A stretch of 64,000 nt of DNA from Nocardioidaceae bacterium (GCA_030447805.1 JAUJOE010000002.1:248001-312000), one strand, 5' to 3'. Shown: positions 10,355-19,265, counted from the first letter of the stretch. The notes: a model not told the origin generated them from the letters alone. Made by a program: numbers and translations.

Positions 10355-11412
10355 GCGGCCGGCTGCTCGCGGTCCGGCTCGACAATGCCGGAGACGTCCT
10401 GCTGGCCGGTCCCGCGTTCCGGGCGATGGCCGCGGGTGCCGACGAGCTCGTCGTACTGGCAAGCCCGCAAGGCGTCGCGAGCGCCCGGTTGTTGCCGGGG
10501 GTGTACGACGTCATCGGCTGGCGATGCCCGTGGATCGACGCCGCGCCCCCAGCGGTCACCCCCGACGACGTGGCGGCGCTGGTCGACCACCTGCGCGAAC
10601 GGCGCTTCGACAAGGCGCTGGTGTTTACGTCGTTTCATCAGTCGCCGCTACCGACCGCACTGCTGCTGCGGCTGGCCGGGATTCCGTGGGTGGGGGCCAT
10701 CAGCGAGGACTATCCAGGGACGCTGCTCGATCTGCGCCACCGGGTCGCCGACGATCTGCCAGAAGCGGAACGAGCGCTGTCGCTCGCGTCGGCAGCCGCC
10801 TTCTCCCTCCCCGCGGGCGACGACGGGGCGCTTCGGGTGAACGAGCCACTACTGCCCGACGTGACACCGCTCGTCGGCAGCCGCCAGTACGTCGTGCTTC
10901 ACCCGGGAACCTCCGTGCCGGCGCGAGCCTGGCCCGCCGACCGCTTCGCCGAGACCGCCGGGCTATTGCGCGACACCGGCTGGGAGGTCGTGGTCACCGG
11001 GGCGGCAGCGGAGGCGGTGCTCACCGCCCAGGTGTCGGCTGGTGGTGTGGCCACCGATCTTGGTGGCCGCACGAGGATGCCGGCGCTCGCTGCGGTGCTC
11101 TCGGGAGCCGAAGCCGTTGTCGTCGGTAACACCGGCCCAGCGCATCTCGCCGCGGCTGTGCGCACACCTGTCGTGTCGCTGTTCGCACCGACGGTGCCGG
11201 CGGTGCGCTGGGCGCCGTACCGGGTGCCCTGTGTGCTGCTTGGCGACCAGCAGGCCGCGTGCCGGGACACCCGGGCAACGCGCTGCCCGGTGCCGGGGCA
11301 CCCGTGCCTGGCGTCAGTGACGGCTCATGACGTGGTGCGCTCCGTCGAGAAGTTGACCGGCCGGGACTCGCCGACCGACGGTGCGTCGGAAGAGCAAGGT
11401 GGCAGGTTATGA
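10351..11412 (+). CDS. Glycosyltransferase family 9 (heptosyltransferase-like)
   Basis: A 353-residue GT9 protein, the family of ADP-heptose:LPS heptosyltransferases. It opens with RLDNAGDVLLAGPAFRAM, the equivalent of the heptosyltransferase N-terminal 'GD' motif, and has the donor-site GNTGPAHLAAA (~residue 256) with a following SLFAPTVPA segment. With an ADP-heptose pathway encoded on both sides, a heptose donor is the natural inference. A Gram-positive-type cell has no LPS, so the acceptor must be another glycan or lipid carrier. The GTG start overlaps the previous stop by four bases, and its own stop overlaps the next start in the same way. Confidence 0.9.
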   Translation: MSGRLLAVRLDNAGDVLLAGPAFRAMAAGADELVVLASPQGVASARLLPGVYDVIGWRCPWIDAAPPAVTPDDVAALVDHLRERRFDKALVFTSFHQSPLPTALLLRLAGIPWVGAISEDYPGTLLDLRHRVADDLPEAERALSLASAAAFSLPAGDDGALRVNEPLLPDVTPLVGSRQYVVLHPGTSVPARAWPADRFAETAGLLRDTGWEVVVTGAAAEAVLTAQVSAGGVATDLGGRTRMPALAAVLSGAEAVVVGNTGPAHLAAAVRTPVVSLFAPTVPAVRWAPYRVPCVLLGDQQAACRDTRATRCPVPGHPCLASVTAHDVVRSVEKLTGRDSPTDGASEEQGGRL

Positions 11413-12617
11413 GGATCGCCATGGTGTCTGAGCACGCCAACCCGCTGGCCAGTGTGGGAGGCGTTGACTCCGGGGGTCAAAACGTGCACGTCGCGGCGTT
11501 GGCCGCCAGTCTGGTCAAGCGCGGGCACCAGGTGACGGTGTTCTCTCGCCGCGACCATCCCTCAGCTCCGCCCGTCGTCAACTCGACCGACGGCTACGCC
11601 GTGGAGCATGTGCCGGTTGGGCCGCCAACTGAGGTGCCGAAGGACGAGCTGCTGCAGTACATGCCGGCGTTCTCCGACTACCTGTCGGAGCGCTGGGCGG
11701 CGCACGGCTACGACGTGGTGCATGCCCACTTCTGGATGAGCGGGGTCGCCGCAATCGCGGCCGCAGCAACGACGGGGGCTCCCGTCGTACAGACGTTTCA
11801 TGCTCTCGGCACCGTCAAGCGTCGCCAGCAGGGTGCCCGCGACACCAGCCCGCGGTCGCGTGTTCGCCGGGAGACGCAGCTGTGCGCTGCCGTCGATCAT
11901 GTCATCGCCACCTGCAGCGACGAGGTGCGCGAGCTGCGGGCGTTGGGGCTCGATGATGCCCGGGTGAGCGTCGTCCCGTGTGGCGTCGACGTGCACTCGT
12001 TCGTGCCCGGTCCACCACCTGCCAACCGCCGGCCGCGGCTGCTGGTGCTGGGGCGGCTGGTCGAGCGGAAGGGAGTAGGTAACGTCATCGAGGCGCTGGC
12101 GTCGCTGCCGGGCGTCGAGCTCGTCATCGCTGGCGGGCCGGCAGCCGAAGCGTTGGAGGCTGACCCCGAGGTTGACCGGTTGCGCGCGCTAGCCGCGCGA
12201 CACGAGGTCGCCGACAGGGTCCGCTTCGTTGGTCGGGCCGCCCGGTCGGACGTGCCTCGGCTGATGCAGTCGGCCGACGTGGTGGTCGCCGTACCGTGGT
12301 ACGAACCCTTCGGGATCGTGCCGTTGGAGGCGATGGCCTGTGGCCGTCCAGTCGTCGGGTCGGCGGTGGGCGGGCTGCTCGACACCGTGGTGCCAGGAGT
12401 GACCGGCGAGCTCGTGCCACCCCGCCGTCCTGACCTGCTCGCTGCGGCCCTGCGAGAGCTGCTCGCCCACCCTGAGCGGCAGGCGGCGTACGGAAAGGCT
12501 GGCTTCACCCGAGCGACCCGTAGCTACCGCTGGGAGCGGGTAGCGGCAAAGACTGAGGACGTCTACGCGTCGGTGCTGTCCAGGCACGCCCAGTTGCCGG
12601 TGGGGTCGCTGCGATGA
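11409..12617 (+). CDS. Glycosyltransferase family 4
   Basis: A 402-residue GT-B enzyme. The N-terminal VGGVDSGGQNVHVAALA is the glycine-rich acceptor-domain loop seen in MshA and sucrose-phosphate-synthase-like GT4 enzymes. LVLGRLVERKGV opens the second Rossmann domain and EPFGIVPLEAMACGRPVV is the donor nucleotide motif. MshA (mycothiol) is a close relative by pattern, but the position inside a four-base-overlapping glycan operon argues for a role in building the surface glycan. ATGA overlaps at both ends show tight translational coupling. Confidence 0.88.
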   Translation: MRIAMVSEHANPLASVGGVDSGGQNVHVAALAASLVKRGHQVTVFSRRDHPSAPPVVNSTDGYAVEHVPVGPPTEVPKDELLQYMPAFSDYLSERWAAHGYDVVHAHFWMSGVAAIAAAATTGAPVVQTFHALGTVKRRQQGARDTSPRSRVRRETQLCAAVDHVIATCSDEVRELRALGLDDARVSVVPCGVDVHSFVPGPPPANRRPRLLVLGRLVERKGVGNVIEALASLPGVELVIAGGPAAEALEADPEVDRLRALAARHEVADRVRFVGRAARSDVPRLMQSADVVVAVPWYEPFGIVPLEAMACGRPVVGSAVGGLLDTVVPGVTGELVPPRRPDLLAAALRELLAHPERQAAYGKAGFTRATRSYRWERVAAKTEDVYASVLSRHAQLPVGSLR

Positions 12618-14743
12618 CTGCGCCCGCACCGGTTGCCCGCCACCACGTCGAGCAGCTGCGCCAGGCGGTGCAGTCGTTCGACGGCTGCGCCGACGTGGCG
12701 CACCGGTGGGGGTGCCTGCTTGCCGAGGTGTTCGACCGCGGGGGCCGCGTGTTGGCCGCAGGTAACGGCGGCAGCGCCGCCCAAGCGCAGCATCTGACCG
12801 CCGAGCTGGTCGGCCGCTACCGGCTCGAGCGAGCCCCACTGTCGGCGATCTGCCTCAGCGCTGAGACGTCAAGCCTCACCGCGATCATCAACGACTACCC
12901 GCCTGAGGAGCTGTTCGCCCGCCAGGTCCAGGCGCACGGCCGCCCCGGCGACGTGGTGGCCTTGCTGTCAACCAGCGGCACCAGTCCCAACGTGGTAGCA
13001 GCCGCGCGGCGGGCGCGCGACCTCGGGCTCACCGTGCTGGCGTTCACCGGCCCCCGCCCGAACGAGCTGGCCGACCTCGCCGACGAGGCGCTGAGCATCG
13101 ACGCGCCGCATACAGCGACAGTCCAGGAGCTGCACTTGGTCGCATTGCACATCCTGTGCGCGGCGGTGGACGACGCGCGCGGGCAGCCGACCCGACGGCC
13201 AACCCGCGAGCACCTGCTGCGGTCCGACGACGCTCCTCCGCAGAACCGCCCGAGTACGGCCAACCCGGTCTCGCACATCCGTCCGGGGCGGCGTCGCGGT
13301 CCACTCGTAGTCATCGGGGATGCGCTGCTCGACATCGACCTGGTGGGGCGGGTCGGCAGGTTGGCGCCGGACGCGCCGGTCCCGGTTGTCGACGACCCTG
13401 TGGAGCACTACCGGCCCGGCGGTGCCGCGTTGGCCGCGTTGATGGCAGCGCAGGACGGTCACGAGGTGGTGCTGGTGGCCCCGCTCGGCACCGACGAACC
13501 AGCCCACCAACTGGTCGAGCTGCTGGCGGGCGTGCACGTCGTCTCATTGCCCTACGACGGCCCGACGCCGGTGAAGCAGCGGGTCCGGACGAGCGGCCAG
13601 TCGCTGGTGCGGATCGACAGAGGCGGGGCCGCGGGGCGCATCGGCGACGTACCCGCTGCCGTGGCTGATCTGCTCGAGCGGGCCTCGGCCGTACTCGTCG
13701 CCGACTATGGTCGCGGAACGACCGCGGTGCCGGCGATGCGGGAACTGCTGTCGCGGTTACCGTCACGATGTCCGCTGGTGTGGGACCCCCACCCGAAGGG
13801 CGCTGAGCCTGTCAAGGGTGCGCACCTGATCACGCCCAATCAGCCGGAGGCACGATCATGGGGAGCCCGCTACGGCGTTGCGCACAGGGACTCGGTAAGC
13901 GACCTTGCCAGCATCCGGGCCTACGCGGACGGCCTTGCGTCGGCCTGGCGCGCGCGAGCGGTGGCGGTCACCCTTGGTGCGCGTGGAGCACTGCTGTCGT
14001 ACGGCGAGGGCTCGCCGGTGGTAACCCCTGCGCCGGAGGTGCACTGCGTCGACCCGTGCGGAGCGGGTGATCGATTCGCGGTCTCCGCAGCGCTCGCGCT
14101 GGGGGCGGGCAGCGTCCTTACCGAAGCGGTGCAGGAGGCCGTCAGCGCTGCGTCGGGGTACGTCGCTGCCGGCGGCCCAGCGGGGCTCCGCACACCGGTG
14201 CGACCGCTGGTCGACGACGCGGCCCCGCCGGTGTCCGCCGAGGAGTTGGCTGTGCGGATGACGAAGCGCGGCCAGGTGGTGGTGGCAACTGGCGGCTGCT
14301 TCGACCTGCTCCACGCCGGCCACGTCGCGACGCTGCGGGCGGCCCGCCAGCTTGGCGACTGCCTGATCGTCTGCCTCAACTCGGATGCGTCCGTGCGTCG
14401 GCTCAAGGGACCGTCTCGCCCGCTCGTTCCCGTCGAGGACCGGGCCCGCGTGCTGGATGCGCTGGAATGCGTCGATGCCGTCCTGGTGTTTGACGAGGAC
14501 ACCCCGCTGCAGGTCCTGGAGCGGCTGCGTCCGCACATCTGGGCGAAGGGCGGCGACTACGCGGGTGCCACGGTGCCCGAGGGCGCGGCGCTGGACCGGT
14601 GGGGTGGACAGGCGGTTGTGCTGCCGTACCTTGCGGGTCGCTCGACGAGCCAGCTGGTCGAGGTGGCGGTGACGTCGGCGCCAGCGGAGCGCCTCGAGCG
14701 CCCAGATATGACCGAATCCGACATGACGAAGGAGACGAGCTGA
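12614..14743 (+). CDS. Trifunctional fusion GmhA-HldE: sedoheptulose-7-P isomerase + heptokinase + ADP-heptose synthase
   Basis: A 709-residue protein, close to the sum of separate GmhA (~190) and HldE (~475). Residues 1-~200 form a SIS domain of GmhA type with AGNGGSAAQAQHLTAELVGRY and STSGTSPNVVAAA. Residues ~230-540 are a ribokinase-fold heptokinase with GDALLDIDLVG, RPGGAALAALMAA and the catalytic GAGD (DPCGAGDRF). Residues ~550-690 are a nucleotidyltransferase with GGCFDLLHAGHV (HxGH) and WAKGGDYAG. Together they isomerise sedoheptulose 7-phosphate, phosphorylate C1, and after GmhB action transfer AMP from ATP to give ADP-D-glycero-D-manno-heptose. The missing GmhB is fused to the GT2 two genes upstream. 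In Gram-negatives these are usually two separate genes. Domain calls are firm; ADP (not GDP) activation follows from the HldE-type C-terminus. Confidence 0.93.
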   Translation: MTAPAPVARHHVEQLRQAVQSFDGCADVAHRWGCLLAEVFDRGGRVLAAGNGGSAAQAQHLTAELVGRYRLERAPLSAICLSAETSSLTAIINDYPPEELFARQVQAHGRPGDVVALLSTSGTSPNVVAAARRARDLGLTVLAFTGPRPNELADLADEALSIDAPHTATVQELHLVALHILCAAVDDARGQPTRRPTREHLLRSDDAPPQNRPSTANPVSHIRPGRRRGPLVVIGDALLDIDLVGRVGRLAPDAPVPVVDDPVEHYRPGGAALAALMAAQDGHEVVLVAPLGTDEPAHQLVELLAGVHVVSLPYDGPTPVKQRVRTSGQSLVRIDRGGAAGRIGDVPAAVADLLERASAVLVADYGRGTTAVPAMRELLSRLPSRCPLVWDPHPKGAEPVKGAHLITPNQPEARSWGARYGVAHRDSVSDLASIRAYADGLASAWRARAVAVTLGARGALLSYGEGSPVVTPAPEVHCVDPCGAGDRFAVSAALALGAGSVLTEAVQEAVSAASGYVAAGGPAGLRTPVRPLVDDAAPPVSAEELAVRMTKRGQVVVATGGCFDLLHAGHVATLRAARQLGDCLIVCLNSDASVRRLKGPSRPLVPVEDRARVLDALECVDAVLVFDEDTPLQVLERLRPHIWAKGGDYAGATVPEGAALDRWGGQAVVLPYLAGRSTSQLVEVAVTSAPAERLERPDMTESDMTKETS

Positions 14744-15426
14744 TGAGCCTGGGAACGGTGCTGGTGACAGGTGGTGCTTCCGGTTTGGGGGCAGCGACGG
14801 TAGCGGCAGTGGCAGCCGCTGGCGGGCGTCCGGTGGTTCTGGACCGGACTGTCGCCGAGGGCGACGTTGACCAGGAGAAGGTTGACCTCGCTGACCGGCG
14901 GGCCGCAGAGGAGGCGGTGCGTGCTGTGTCGGAGCGCACCGGCGGCATCGACGCGGTCGTCACCTGCGCCGGCATCGACGCCTGCGGGAAGCTCGAGGAC
15001 GTCGACGCTGACCTGTGGGACCGGGTGATCGCGGTCAACCTTCTCGGTACGGCGGCCGTCGTGCGGGCCGCGCTGCCGGACCTGCTCAGCCGGCACGGCC
15101 GAGTCGTCACCATCGCCTCGACCTTGGGGCTACGCGCCGTCAGCGACGCCACGGCGTACTGCGCGTCGAAATTCGGGATCGTTGGCTTCACGCGGTCGTT
15201 GGCCGCTGAGACGGCCGGTCGGCTCGGCGTGACGTTGCTCGTTCCGGGTGGCATGCACACGCCGTTCTTCGACGACCGCGACGAGCAGTACAAGCCGCCG
15301 CCGGACGCCAAGCTCAACCAGCCGGGCAGCGTCGCAGCCGCGATCATTTTCGCGTTGCAGCAACCCCCGGGTTGCGAGGTGCGGGAGCTGGTCGTCACTC
15401 CGTCGACCGAAGGGTCGTGGCCCTGA
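14743..15426 (+). CDS. Short-chain dehydrogenase/reductase
   Basis: A 227-residue classical SDR with the NAD(P)-binding TGGASGLG (residues ~9-16), the NAG-equivalent CAGID (~70), a catalytic serine in TIASTLG and the YxxxK active site YCASK. It overlaps the previous stop by one base. It could reduce or epimerise an activated heptose or another sugar; the operon lacks a recognisable HldD 6-epimerase, so this gene is a candidate for a modifying step. That role is inference; SDR substrates cannot be read from sequence. Confidence 0.88.
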   Translation: MSLGTVLVTGGASGLGAATVAAVAAAGGRPVVLDRTVAEGDVDQEKVDLADRRAAEEAVRAVSERTGGIDAVVTCAGIDACGKLEDVDADLWDRVIAVNLLGTAAVVRAALPDLLSRHGRVVTIASTLGLRAVSDATAYCASKFGIVGFTRSLAAETAGRLGVTLLVPGGMHTPFFDDRDEQYKPPPDAKLNQPGSVAAAIIFALQQPPGCEVRELVVTPSTEGSWP

Positions 15427-16379
15427 CTTCGCCGCCCTCCGTCGTCGCGCTGCGGGCGCTCGGGCTTGGCGACTTCCTGACCGGGGTACCCGCCCTGCGT
15501 GGGTTGCGCGCGGCCTTCGCTGGTCATGAGCTGGTGCTGGCCGCGCCGGCTGCGCTCGAGCCGCTGGTCCGGCTCGCGGGGGTGGCCGACCGGGTGCACC
15601 CTGCCGCTGGGCTGGCCCCCTTGCGGTGGCCAGGCCCAGCTCCGGAGGTCGCGGTGAATCTCCACGGGCGCGGGCCGGAAAGCCACCGGCTGCTGCAGGG
15701 GCTGGCTCCTTGTCGGCTGCTGGCCTTCGGCTGCGAGCAAGCGGAGGTGCGGGGCCCCGCCTGGACCGACGCCGAGCACGAGGTGGAGCGGTGGTGCCGG
15801 TTGGTGACCGAATCCACCGGCGTCCGAGCCGACCCCGCCGACCTCGCCCTGCCAACCCCGGGGATTGACCCCGCGGTCGACGGCGCCGTGGTCATCCATC
15901 CCGGAGCTGCCTTCGCGTCGAGGCGATGGCCTGTCGACCGGTTCGCGCAGGTGGCGGCCTGGGCTGCGTCGACGGGGTGCCCGGTCGTCATTACCGGCTC
16001 GGGGAGCGAGCGTGAGCTAGCCCAACGAGTAGCGGCTGACGCGGGTGGCAGGGTAGGCGTACTTGCCGGCGAGACAACGTTGCTCGAGCTCGCAGCGCTG
16101 GTAGCGAGCGCCCAGCTGGTGATCTGCGGCGACACCGGCGTGGCGCACCTGGCGACAGCCTTCCGCACCCCTTCCGTGGTGCTCTTTGGTCCCGTCCCGC
16201 CCGGTCTGTGGGGACCACCCGAGAAGGGGCCGCACGTTGCGCTGTGGCACGGCGGTGGGCGGGGTAACCCGTGGGGGAGCACGGCCGATCCCGCATTGCT
16301 GCGCATCAGTGTCGATGCGGTCGTCGGCGCTGCCACCCAGTTGCTGTCACACTGCGTGAGTGACCCTTCCGGAGCGTAA
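15417..16379 (+). CDS. Second glycosyltransferase family 9 (heptosyltransferase-like)
   Basis: A 320-residue GT9 protein with the N-terminal RALGLGDFLTGVPALRGL motif, a central HPGAAFASRRWP at the domain interface and the donor-site GDTGVAHLATAFRTP. It is the second GT9 of this operon, consistent with two heptose (or heptose-like) transfers. The start is taken as the GTG at 15417 inside the end of the SDR gene; the open frame extends 45 bases further upstream. The gene overlaps the next one by 20 bases. Confidence 0.87.
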   Translation: MALTSPPSVVALRALGLGDFLTGVPALRGLRAAFAGHELVLAAPAALEPLVRLAGVADRVHPAAGLAPLRWPGPAPEVAVNLHGRGPESHRLLQGLAPCRLLAFGCEQAEVRGPAWTDAEHEVERWCRLVTESTGVRADPADLALPTPGIDPAVDGAVVIHPGAAFASRRWPVDRFAQVAAWAASTGCPVVITGSGSERELAQRVAADAGGRVGVLAGETTLLELAALVASAQLVICGDTGVAHLATAFRTPSVVLFGPVPPGLWGPPEKGPHVALWHGGGRGNPWGSTADPALLRISVDAVVGAATQLLSHCVSDPSGA

Positions 16380-18189
16380 CCGTCCTGCCCTGCCCACGGC
16401 TCCGCTCGACCGCCGCGACCTCCTGAAGCTCGCCGCCGGCGGCCTCGTGGGCGTCGGCACGCTCGGCCTACCCGCATCCGGCGCCGCCGCGTCGACGGTT
16501 GGAACGGGCGGGCCGGTGACGATGGCGATGCACATCCACGGCTCCTTCAGCGAGGGCACGGCCAGCATGGACGCCCACCTTGACCAGGCAAAACGGCTCG
16601 GGGTGGACGTCGTGTGGTGGACCGACCACGACTTCCGGGTGGCGGCGCTCGGCTACCGCCGGGCCGTCGGCTTCGACGGTCAGCAGGAGTACGAGAACGG
16701 CTTGGCGTGGACCTGGGTGCCCTACACCAGCGGGAATCCACCGCTTGCGGATCACGAGTTCGTCGCGACGCCGCACTCGCCGGACGAAGCTGGTGGCGCG
16801 CTGCGGGTGCGGGTGACCGGGCCAGTCGACGGGTCGCCGGCGTCGTACCTTCTCGAGGGTGAGGCGTGGAACTTCGCCTACACCACCAGCTACGTCGACA
16901 CGGTGCTCGAGCTCGACGTACTCCCCGAGCTGGTGAGCGAGTCAGCCGTTGTGGTGGTCGAGATCGCCTCCAGCTACCGCCCGGCCTCGGGGAGGCGCCC
17001 AGCCGGTCAGTACCGGTTGCAGTACCGGATCGGCGCCCCGCCCGGACACCGTCGAGCAGACAGCGGCCGGCTGGGGATCGTTGGTGTGCCGGTGGCCGGT
17101 ACCGGATGGCAGCGGGTGCGGATGGACCTGCGCGCCGACCACGCGAAGCTGTGGCCCGACACCGTTGCCGGCGACGCGTCGATCAAGCAGTTGCGGGTCG
17201 GGGTGCGGGCCGTCGGCGCCGCGACGGCTCAGGCGGTGGTCGACCGGCTGCGCTTTCTGCGAGACCGGCAGTCCGCCGCCGACGGGATGGCCTTGCTCCG
17301 CGGCCTGGTTCGTGCCTATCGCGCGCGCTACCCCGGCATCACGCAGTACGCCGCCTCGGAGATCTCACTCGTCGAGCACCTCAACGCGTTCGGCGGCGAC
17401 GGCACGCTGCCGACGTACGACACCACCACGCCCGTCAAGGACCCGTCGGTGGAAGCTCAGCGCGCCATGGTCAGCTTCCTGCACCGGCACGGGGCGGTGG
17501 TGAGCATCAACCACCCGGCACCGGGCACGTCGCTGGCCCGTCAGCTGGTGACCACCAACGGCCTCGGGGCCGACATCATCGAGATCGGCACAGCTAGGCA
17601 GGTCGAACGGTTGGCGGAAGCGTTCGACGTAGCGGCTCGGAACGCGGTCTTCCTCACCGCGAGTGGAGTCAGCGACGACCACGCCGGCGACGACTGGCTC
17701 AACCGGGCGACGGCACGCTGGGTCACCGGCACCTGGGCGGGCAGCCGCGCCAGCGGGGAGTTGTGCGCGGCGATGGCCGCCGGTCGGGCGTGGTTCTTCG
17801 ACCCGTTGTGGTGGCGGGGGGAGCTCGACCTGCTCGTCGACGGCCGGGTGCCGATGGGCGGGGTGCTCTTGACCCGACACCGAACCGTGCCGGTGCGAGT
17901 CACCGCGACGGCGCTGCCGAGAAACGGACTCCTCGAGCTGGTCGTGGGCCGCTGCGACCGGGCCGGCGCTGATGTGCTGCAGCCCGCGAACCGGAGCGTA
18001 ACGGTGCCGGCACGTCGCGTGGTGGGTGGGCGTTGGTCGACCGACGTAGCTCGCGGTGGAGGGGTCTACATCCGGGCGATGGTCCGCCGGTACGACGGCA
18101 CTGTCGTGGGATTCTCCAACCCCGTGTGGGTGCTGCCGGCCCGGCTACAGGGTCAGCTCGCCGTGCCCCGAGACCGCCGGTACACCTAG
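16360..18189 (+). CDS. Tat-exported PHP-like metal-dependent hydrolase
   Basis: A 609-residue protein beginning at a GTG inside the end of the GT9 gene. Residues ~15-45 form a twin-arginine signal (RRDLLKLA followed by a hydrophobic Gly/Ala-rich segment and AAAST). The mature part shows metal-ligand motifs of a PHP-like fold: HIHG (~54), WWTDHDF (~84), INHPAPG in the second half and SGVSDDHAGD. PHP domains are metal-dependent phosphoesterases, so an extracellular glycan- or carrier-related phosphoesterase is plausible. A middle segment of about 150 residues looks like a beta-sandwich insertion. I do not recognise a characterised homologue. It ends the rightward glycan operon. Confidence 0.7.
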   Translation: MTLPERNRPALPTAPLDRRDLLKLAAGGLVGVGTLGLPASGAAASTVGTGGPVTMAMHIHGSFSEGTASMDAHLDQAKRLGVDVVWWTDHDFRVAALGYRRAVGFDGQQEYENGLAWTWVPYTSGNPPLADHEFVATPHSPDEAGGALRVRVTGPVDGSPASYLLEGEAWNFAYTTSYVDTVLELDVLPELVSESAVVVVEIASSYRPASGRRPAGQYRLQYRIGAPPGHRRADSGRLGIVGVPVAGTGWQRVRMDLRADHAKLWPDTVAGDASIKQLRVGVRAVGAATAQAVVDRLRFLRDRQSAADGMALLRGLVRAYRARYPGITQYAASEISLVEHLNAFGGDGTLPTYDTTTPVKDPSVEAQRAMVSFLHRHGAVVSINHPAPGTSLARQLVTTNGLGADIIEIGTARQVERLAEAFDVAARNAVFLTASGVSDDHAGDDWLNRATARWVTGTWAGSRASGELCAAMAAGRAWFFDPLWWRGELDLLVDGRVPMGGVLLTRHRTVPVRVTATALPRNGLLELVVGRCDRAGADVLQPANRSVTVPARRVVGGRWSTDVARGGGVYIRAMVRRYDGTVVGFSNPVWVLPARLQGQLAVPRDRRYT

Positions 18190-18227
18190 GCAGGCATCGG
18201 GCGATGCGACATGGAGTGGACGCCCGT

Positions 18228-19184
18228 TCAGGCGGGCAGGCGCTGGGCAGCGAACCACTCAACGGTGCGGGCCAACCCATCGTCGGACGAGACCTGCGGC
18301 GTCCACCCCAGCCGTTCGCGCGCCAACGACGTGTCCGGGCAGCGCTGTTTGGGATCGTCGGTCGGCAGGTCGACAAACGTGATAGGTGACGACGTCTTGG
18401 TGAGCCGGCGGATGCGCTCGGCGAGGTCGAGCATCGACATCTCGTCAGGGTTCCCGATGTTGATCGGTCCAGCCTCTGAGCTGTCCGCGGCGGCGAGGAT
18501 GCCCGCGACCGTGTCGTCGACGTAACAGATCGAGCGGGTCTGAGTGCCGTCGCCGGCCACGGTGAGCGGCTCGCCCCGAAGTGCCTGGCTCACGAAGTTG
18601 GGAATCGCTCGACCGTCGTCGGGGCGCATCCGCGGGCCGTACGTGTTGAAGATGCGCACGATGCCGGTGTCGACGCCGTGCGCGGTGCGGTAGGCGGTGG
18701 TCAACGCCTCGCCGAAGCGCTTGGCCTCGTCATAGACCCCGCGCGGCCCGACGGGGTTGACATTGCCCCAGTAGTGCTCCGGCTGCGGGTGCACCAGCGG
18801 GTCGCCGTACACCTCCGACGTCGATGCCAGCACGAACCGCGCATCGTGACGGCGGGCAAGCTCCAACGCGTTCATCGTGCCCATGCTGCCCACTCGCAAC
18901 GTCTCGATCGGCATCCGCAGGTAGTGGAGCGGCGAGGCAGGGGAGGCAAGGTGTAGCACCCAGTCGACGGGGCCGTCGACGGACAGCTGTGCCGACACGT
19001 CCTGGTCGATTACGTCGAGGGACGGGGAAGCGGTGAGATGGCTCAGGTTCGCCGGCGTACCCGTGCTGAAGTTGTCGACGCACACGACGTCGAAACCACG
19101 CTCGAGCAGTCGCTCGCATACCCACGAACCCAGAAAGCCGGCTCCACCGGTGACAACGGCCCTGTTGCGCTCAATGCCTGACAC
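18228..19184 (-). CDS. UDP-glucuronate decarboxylase (UDP-xylose synthase)-like epimerase/dehydratase
   Basis: A 318-residue extended SDR. It shows [15 protein letters not shown] (NAD binding), the very characteristic [35 protein letters not shown] (active-site YxxxK) and FNTYGPRM. This combination is that of UXS-type enzymes, which decarboxylate UDP-glucuronate to UDP-xylose. With the UDP-glucose dehydrogenase at the other end of the locus it completes UDP-glucose to UDP-xylose. It converges on the PHP gene. A dTDP- or UDP-glucose 4,6-dehydratase role is less likely given the HLASPASP block. Confidence 0.85.
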   Translation of the reverse strand: MSGIERNRAVVTGGAGFLGSWVCERLLERGFDVVCVDNFSTGTPANLSHLTASPSLDVIDQDVSAQLSVDGPVDWVLHLASPASPLHYLRMPIETLRVGSMGTMNALELARRHDARFVLASTSEVYGDPLVHPQPEHYWGNVNPVGPRGVYDEAKRFGEALTTAYRTAHGVDTGIVRIFNTYGPRMRPDDGRAIPNFVSQALRGEPLTVAGDGTQTRSICYVDDTVAGILAAADSSEAGPINIGNPDEMSMLDLAERIRRLTKTSSPITFVDLPTDDPKQRCPDTSLARERLGWTPQVSSDDGLARTVEWFAAQRLPA

Positions 19185-19202
19185 CCCTCCTCCTTCCGAA
19201 CC

Positions 19203-19244
19203 TGTCAGAACGTAGTCGACCCATAGGTCGAATGGAGTCTGACA
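19203..19244. promoter_or_regulatory. Nested symmetric inverted repeat upstream of the UXS-like gene
   Basis: Outer arms TGTCAGA (19203-19209) and TCTGACA (19238-19244) flank inner arms TCGACC and GGTCGA. Both sides have an identical 6-base spacer and the centre is a 4-base loop. It lies 19 bases upstream of the leftward start at 19184, so it could be an operator or a 5'-UTR hairpin. The regulator is unknown. Confidence 0.5.
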
Positions 19245-19265
19245 AGTCGAGTGGGGGGTGTAAGC

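Noticed and set aside
14403-15899. A 498-codon reverse frame across the HldE, SDR and GT9 genes
   Set aside because: It spans three genes with clear motifs on the other strand; the product has no domain and runs of Arg/Pro/Ser/Ala.
18228-19184. HldD (ADP-heptose 6-epimerase) to complete the heptose pathway
   Set aside because: The [11 protein letters not shown] and YGDPLVHPQ blocks are of UDP-xylose-synthase type, not HldD.
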